Assembly (NCBI GenBank): GCA_026686845.1
Contig: JAIVEN010000028.1
Location: 15,001-79,000, forward strand
Source: Adenanthera pavonina
Lineage: Eukaryota > Streptophyta > Magnoliopsida > Fabales > Fabaceae
DNA: 64,000 nucleotides
Direction: 5' to 3'
Each line of letters begins with the position of its first letter. Within the stretch, counting starts at the first letter, position 1. Made by a program: the position numbers and the translations under genes. Below the pieces are notes generated by a model. It was not told the origin of the DNA. It saw only the letters and a program-made list of their open reading frames with translations, and searched no databases. This document shows, piece by piece, positions 58,367 through 64,000 of the stretch.

Positions 58367-59040
58367 CTATACAAAACAGAAGGAAAAAAACTAAGGAACA
58401 GAAAAATGAAAAGAAAATAACCTTGGAACACAGCTTAAATTTCCCATACTAATAAGCCAAAAAATCTTGAAAGACAGTTTAATTTTCACACAATAAAACA
58501 CCTAAGCACAATCAAGTGCATATTTCTTGGGTACTCCTCAACTAACAAAAAGGAAAAAAAAAATAATAATGTATAAATGGTTTACCTTGCCACCAATAAA
58601 GTCTTTGTTTCCATGTAAGTGACTTCCTTTGGAAATGAACCTTACTCAATGAAAACTCTCATTTAACGGAAGAACCAACCTAAGATGCAAGAATGGGATT
58701 TTTCACCTAGAAAAAGGGTCCTCACCCAAGATCCACATTGTGCCTGGTACTGTTACCATTGAACCTAGACCTGTAGCCTTGACTAAACCTACTCCTGAAC
58801 CTCAAACTAATAATTAGTACTATGCACCCAAGATCAACAACAACAAACCTATAAACCTGAGACGAAAAATGAGATGGATGTTCAATATCAAGAGGCAGAA
58901 ATGACAGCAATGGCACTACTCAGCAGAAAGATTTGTTGATGCATTCCAGGATGAAGGAGAATCAGGAAATTGAGGCATATACATCTCCCTAGCAAGGCCA
59001 TCCCTCCTCCCAAAGTCCAGGTATGGGGTATACCGCATGC
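58367..59040. other. intron sequence, unassigned
   Basis: 58700-59030 shows gag-like or connecting-region-like composition on the plus strand (VTIEPRPVALTKPTPEPQ), but I cannot tie it to a family. The remainder is AT-rich. Confidence 0.35.
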
Positions 59041-59289
59041 TACTGTACATATGTGCTGAGAATCTCAGTATTTAAGGGAAAATAATATTATTCCAGTATT
59101 AGATGTTTTCTTTTCCCCTTTAGGAAATCTCATTTATTCCCATTCATTCTCTTTTATTTTGATTGCTTACTTCGTGGGATTGAGGTGCTAAGTCAGTGTG
59201 GCATCCTTCCCTATTTATACCCCTGTATTCAACTTCTTTGATGCAATAAGAATTCCCTGGAAATTCTCATGGTATCAAAGCAAGTCTCT

Positions 59290-62200
59290 AATGGCTCCCA
59301 GGGAATCGAATAAAATCAGAACCTTCACAAGTTCCCTTATGTCCGGCATAGAACAATCAGACAGAGAGAGGGTGCTGTCAAAAGGTACTGGTGGGATATG
59401 AACTCTTCCTCTAGCACGTCACCAATGAACAACTCAAAGGGGGGTGCCGTCATATCTGCAGTAAGAGGATGGGTGCCAGAAAATCTCGCGGTGATGCTGG
59501 TTAGCCATAAACTAGCTGGCGACAACTATCTACAATGAACTCAATGTATCCTGGTGTTCGTGAGAGGCCAAGGTAAAATCGAGTATCTAACTAGTCAAGT
59601 AATTCAACCCAATGAGGATGATCTGCAGAACGAATTATGAGAAGCCAAGAATAACCAGGTTATGTCCTGGTTCGTCAATTCGATGGATCCAAAAATTGGT
59701 GAAGGCTATCTCTAGGCTAAAACAGGCAAAGAGATATGGGACACTGTTCAAACAACCTATTCTCATATGGAAAACACTGCTGCACCTTTTCAAGTGAAGA
59801 AAAGGCTCAAAGACTTGACCCAAGCCAGCATGAGTGTCACACAATATTCTATTGAACACAAATTGTGGCAGCAGGTGGATCTGTACAATGTTGATGATTG
59901 GGATTGTTAGACAGATTTGCACAGGTCAAAGAAGAAGGTAGAGAAAGAAAGAACCTATGAATTTCTCCTTGGCGTAAGAGATGAGTTTGATGAGGTTAGG
60001 GGGAGAATCATGGGTATGGTGCCTCTACCATCTCTCCAAAGTGCATTTAACATAGTAAAAACTCCAAGAAATTTATCTAAAGAGATGAGTTTGAAGAGGA
60101 CAGAGGGAGAATCATGGGGGGAAGCAATTCTTACTGCTGCCTTTCTTATAAATCAGCTACCATCGAGAGTCCTTAACTTCCAAGCACTATCCAAAAACCC
60201 CATGAAATTTATCCAAATTCTCCTATTGTTTCCCAAATTCCTCAGAAAATCTCCAGGTGCACTGTGTATGTGGTAAGGATGCTTACAGAAATTAATTGAC
60301 AATAATAAAAGAGATAATTTCTATTAAGAGAAAATGGAGTAAGTATCTCACTCAATTTATCCTAATAGCCAAGTAAAGGAGAATCTCCAATACACTCAAG
60401 AAAATGAATAAATTTGCTGATCCTTAAGCCTTCAGCAGTGCTCTTATTTTATAGTGAAATAATGGGCATTACAATAATTGAAAATAAATCAGAAAAATCC
60501 TAAAAGATTCCTAAGAATCAGGATAGAAATCTTTGACTGACTCCACTTTATTCAAAATGCATAACTAATTCCTACAATTTCTCAATTGCAAATCAGGACT
60601 AGTTCAGAAAATAAATACTAAAAATAATTAATTCAACTTCTGATTATTCTTCCTTCTTTGGTATACTTGCAACGGTCTCTTATCAGTATGTCCATAATGA
60701 TTGGGGAGGAAAATTAGAACCTAGAACAATTAAATATATTTTTCTGGGGTATTCTCCAACTCAAAAAGGGTACAAGTGTTATTCTCCTATTACCCACAAG
60801 ATGTATGTCTCTATGAATGTAACCTTTTTTCAAGAACAGCCATACTACAAATTACCCATTAAGGGGGAGAAAAAGGACAGTGAGTGGCTAATTTTAAATT
60901 CTGATGGGTCACAAAATGTTGTTACTTCTTCAATCAGACTCTATCTCTTTTACCCCAGAAAAGTCTTTTATCATGCCCAATCATACTGATTTGCCATCTT
61001 ACAGCAACTCAAAAATCCAGAAAAACCAGACTCCTTTGAAATTCAACCAGAAATGCCACTAGATACTGAACCTACTGAACCTGAAAAACACTCTATTACT
61101 GAAACAAGGGTGGTACAACAATCTATTGAAGAAGCAGTTGAGGAGAAAAATCGTGTGTGTATACTAGAAAGAGCAAGGAACAGCCTGATTCTAGGGATAA
61201 AAGAATTAATCCCATTCCTGGACACAGTCAAGAGTCTAATCTAGACTCAGTTCCTGATGATCTTGGCTGGCCTATTGCACTCAAAAAGGGGCTAAGGACC
61301 ATCACAAAACATCCTATAAGCCCATATGTCTCTTACAATAAGCAATCACCAAGTTAGAGGCACTGAAGAATAAAACTTGGGAAATCACACAACTACCCAA
61401 AGGTAAGAGTGTGGTTGGACGTAAATGGGTTTTACTGTAAAATATAACCCTAATGGAAGTGTAAATAAGTACAAGGCTAGATTAGTAGCAAAAGGGTTTA
61501 CCCAAACACATGGCATATATTACCAAGAGATCTTTGCACCCATGGCTAAACTCAATACCATACAAGTGATTTTATCACTAACTGTTAATCTTGACCAATC
61601 CTTGTATCAATCAAATGTCAAAAATTCTTTCTCGAATGGAAACTTAGAATAAGAAGTTTAATGGAGATACCTCCAGGTCTACATTAATCTAGAAACCCTA
61701 CAAAGGTGTGTAAACTACAAAAGTCTTTGTATGGACTGAACCAATCTCCCCAAGCCTGGTTTGATAGATTAACTCAAGTGGTGAAGAAATTGGGCTATAG
61801 TTAGTGTAAGACTAACCATACACTCTTTGTGAAGAACTCAGGTGATAAGGGCTCAATTTCAAAAGTTTATGTTGATGACATTGTGCTAACTGGTGATGAT
61901 CAAGAAGGAATATTCAAACTAAAACAGGCCTTGGTAGCAAAAGACAAGGATGCTTGGGGCAAAACCAGCTGATACACCCATGGAAGCTACTCACAAGTTG
62001 GAGATAAGAGAAGATGGTATTTCAGTTGATAAAGGAAGATATCAAAGATTGGTGGGAAAATTGATCTACTTGTCACATACTAGACTAGACATTAGTATTG
62101 CGGCTAGTGAGTCAATTTATGAGTAAACCTCAAGAGGAACATCAAGAGGCTACTTACAGAATTCTTAGGTACCTGAAGATGACTCCAAGACAAGGATTAA

Positions 62201-62500
62201 TTTTTGAGAAAAAGAGTTCAAGAAGTATGGAGGTTTTTACAAATGCCGACTGGGCTGTCTGGGTAGGCTCATCAACTGATAGAAGATCTACTACCGAATA
62301 TTGCACCTATGTTCAGGGAAATCTTGTGACCTGGAAAAGCAAGAAGCAAGCAATGGTAGCAAGAAGTAGTGCTAGAGCTAAATACATAGCTCTAACACAC
62401 GGTATTTGTGAAGGCATGTGAATTCATAAGCTACTGAATGAATTGAAGATAAGCACATAGTTTTACTTGATAAGTTTCTCAGCAAAGAATGTTTAACATT
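59290..62500 (+). pseudogene. copia I gag-pol remnant
   Basis: Gag from about 59290 (MAPRESNKIRTF) includes HKLAGDNYLQ, WFVNSMDPKIGEGYL and ERTYEFLLGVRDEFDEVRGR (to about 60060). It then jumps to integrase WGEAILTAAFLINQLPSRVL at about 60117, so zinc knuckle, protease and most of the integrase are absent. Integrase resumes after the solo LTR (GYSPTQKGYKCYSP, about 60750). RT is at about 61370-62100, with YVDDIVLTGDD intact at about 61870, followed by a deletion that removes the LKYFLGMEV block. RNase H is at 62098-62500 with TNADWAVWVGSSTDRRS. Confidence 0.82.
60271..60685 (-). mobile_element. solo LTR nested in copia I
   Basis: 415 bp, starting TGGTAAGGATGC and ending TCTTATCA on plus. A perfect 5-bp duplication GTATG is at 60266-60270 and 60686-60690. 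Removing it rejoins the integrase reading (CTVYV then HNDWGG). The minus strand has a TATA box in ctataaaataagagc (near 60440-60455), giving the transcription direction. Confidence 0.85.
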
Positions 62501-62978
62501 TTGAATCTACTGCTAATCACTTCTTGCTTTGTTGCACAAATACCAGTAGGAGTGTTGAACATGGTACGGATCCATGATGAGATAACTTCAGCATGGAAAA
62601 TATTAAGTTACCTTTACTTAAAAATATACTTTCTAGCCTACACCTATTTTTCCAGCAACTAGAAACTAGTATTCACTTTGGTCCTCACAGAGTCACAACC
62701 AAAAAATTAGAACAATAGGCACCAAGTTTATGAAGGACAGACCTTAACTGCTAGATAAATTTCATGCCCATAAGCAATTAATTCATTGATTGTTTGTCTA
62801 TAAATATGAATCATAAGCTATTGAAGTGGCCCAATCCAATCCAAGCTCAAGACTCCAAATTTCTATGACAATAGAAAGCTCAGAATTCTGGATGAAAGAA
62901 AGAATTATGTTAAAAGGGAAGAGAGATGCAAATGACGAAGATTATGTATCCCCCCAAGTAAACAAAATTACATATTAA
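62501..62978. other. intron sequence without recognisable content
   Basis: Between the truncated copia I and the MITE. No feature seen. Confidence 0.4.
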
Positions 62979-63355
62979 GAGCCTGTTTGGATTGGCTTTT
63001 AAATGATTATGGAGAAGAAAAAAGTGATTATATTATCAGTTTCCAAACGCAACCCAGATCAAAATAATCACTTATGGCTATTTAAGTAATTATTTCTATA
63101 AGTTACTTTTTCCAGCTTATAATAATCACTTATTCTTTTATAATCACTTATTTAACTTTTTCTTCTCATTATCCACCCCGTAATTACTTAAACCCCAATA
63201 TCCAAACACATTTCTATTCTCAAAATCACTTATGGGTTAAAAATATCCAAACACAATTCACTTTTGACATAATCACTTATTCTCATAATCCATTATGAAT
63301 AATCACTTATCCTCATAATCACTTATCCATAATCTAATCCAAACACACACTAAAA
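62979..63355. mobile_element. hAT-like MITE
   Basis: The ends agcctgtttggattgg and aatccaaacacacact are inverted copies with mismatches. The flanking ATTAAGAG and TAAAAGAG may be a decayed 8-bp duplication. The interior has about seven copies of aatcacttat, as expected for subterminal repeats. No transposase. The assignment to hAT rests on the end sequence and possible 8-bp duplication. Confidence 0.6.
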
Positions 63356-63409
63356 GAGAAAAAAAATATGAGAAAAGAAAGTTAAACAGGTAACAATGCT
63401 GCCTTGATA

Positions 63410-63480
63410 GATAATAGATGAGAGAGAGAGGGCGAGAGAGAGAGAGGAGAGGAAGAGAGAAGAGAGAGACAGAGACAGAA
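63410..63480. repeat. (GA)n microsatellite
   Basis: An imperfect GA-rich run. From here to 64000 is presumed intron of the methyltransferase gene, and no exon is recognised. Confidence 0.85.
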
Positions 63481-64000
63481 AATGAATTCACATTCAAATG
63501 AGTAGTGCCAAAAATCAACCAACACGTGCGCTTCCCTTCCTCTTATAGCTGTTGCCCCTCCAACGGTTATAACTACCTAACAACAATTTAAACTCACGCA
63601 CATATTACATATCATGCCTAGTCCCTCTGCATATCCAAAAGGATATTCCCTAAACAAACCTTGAGCAGAACACCACACAGAAGCTCAAAGAAACTATAAA
63701 CAGAGTCCTTGCCCACAGATCATCTAGAGAAAATGGGACACCTCTAAAAACAAAATATACTTCTCTAAATAACAGCCAAAACCTTTAATCGTATAAGGAG
63801 ACACTAAAAGAAAGATAAGAAGCTTCTCAAGAAGATATTCTTCTCCAAATACACTTCCCAAATGACAATGGCATTTACAGTTGTATGCATTTTTCAGCAG
63901 GAGAGGTTTGTTGCTTTGGCTTCATATCATTTTATTGTCAATTTTAAAGAGTAATGCTCAAAGAGATAGCAAATTATGTTGTCTGCAATAGCCCAAGCAT

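Larger units (their letters stand above)
59040..62500 (+). mobile_element. Ty1/copia element I, deleted and lacking a 3' LTR
   Basis: A 5' LTR ends aaattctca at 59269, directly before the primer site tggtatcaaagc (59270-59281). Its start near 59040 is approximate. The internal region has lost sequence from gag to mid-integrase, has a small RT deletion, and is cut off within RNase H near 62500. No polypurine tract or 3' LTR follows. A solo LTR is nested at 60271-60685. It lies in the first visible PRMT6 intron. Confidence 0.75.

Noticed and set aside
58367..64000. Missing 5' exon of PRMT6
   Set aside because: I looked on the minus strand for a GIHEEMIK-type ending followed by a GT donor and found none; the exon should lie outside the window.

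Overview
This is nuclear DNA from a flowering plant, most likely a eudicot. It is AT-rich and full of Ty1/copia and Ty3/gypsy LTR retrotransposons primed by initiator-Met tRNA-like sites, LINE 3' ends and small non-autonomous elements. One spliced host gene runs across most of it. I cannot name the species from the sequence alone.

The host gene lies on the minus strand, from 58366 down to a stop codon at 8506. It encodes a type I protein arginine methyltransferase of the plant PRMT6 kind. Twelve coding exons are visible (1,002 nt, 333 codons plus stop). They keep one reading frame, and every intron has GT/AG borders. The N-terminal exon or exons lie beyond the right edge. The exons are 36 to 197 bp long, while the introns total about 49 kb, the largest being 23.4 kb (23968-47395). 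Almost everything else inside the gene is old transposon sequence.

Layout from the left. 1-1500 resembles part of a long LTR. 2240-6750 is a tandem satellite of about 24 monomers with a period near 186 bp, each with a dyad-symmetric core. 7731-7965 is a MITE. The last PRMT6 exons lie at 8506-10076 and the following introns hold a solo chromovirus LTR (10235-10636), a copia 3' end with a palindromic TRIM insertion (11110-12170), an RTE LINE tail and copia gag remnants. 17845-22830 is copia element A. 24733-36709 is a head-to-head pair of related copia relics (B on minus, C on plus), with a third copia, D, nested inside C. 37440-46400 is an L1-type LINE RNase H tail interrupted by copia E, which is itself interrupted by a 1.86 kb SIRE-like solo LTR and by a gypsy-type LTR. 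50021-55491 is chromodomain gypsy element H, with a TRIM solo LTR inside its reverse transcriptase. 55988-56437 is a complete TRIM. 59040-62500 is copia I with another solo LTR inside it. 62979-63355 is a hAT-like MITE.

Several insertions are firm because the 5-bp target duplication can be read on both sides: TTATC (solo LTR 10235), TATGG (palindromic TRIM), CACCA (D), GATAG (SIRE-like LTR), GAAGC (TRIM in H) and GTATG (solo LTR in I). No element here has an intact polyprotein. I see no CRISPR, tRNA or rRNA gene, and no clearly new biochemical system. The most unusual structures are the palindromic TRIM with a perfect target duplication, the satellite with a dyad in every monomer, and the survival of a fully spliceable 12-exon frame in such transposon-filled introns.
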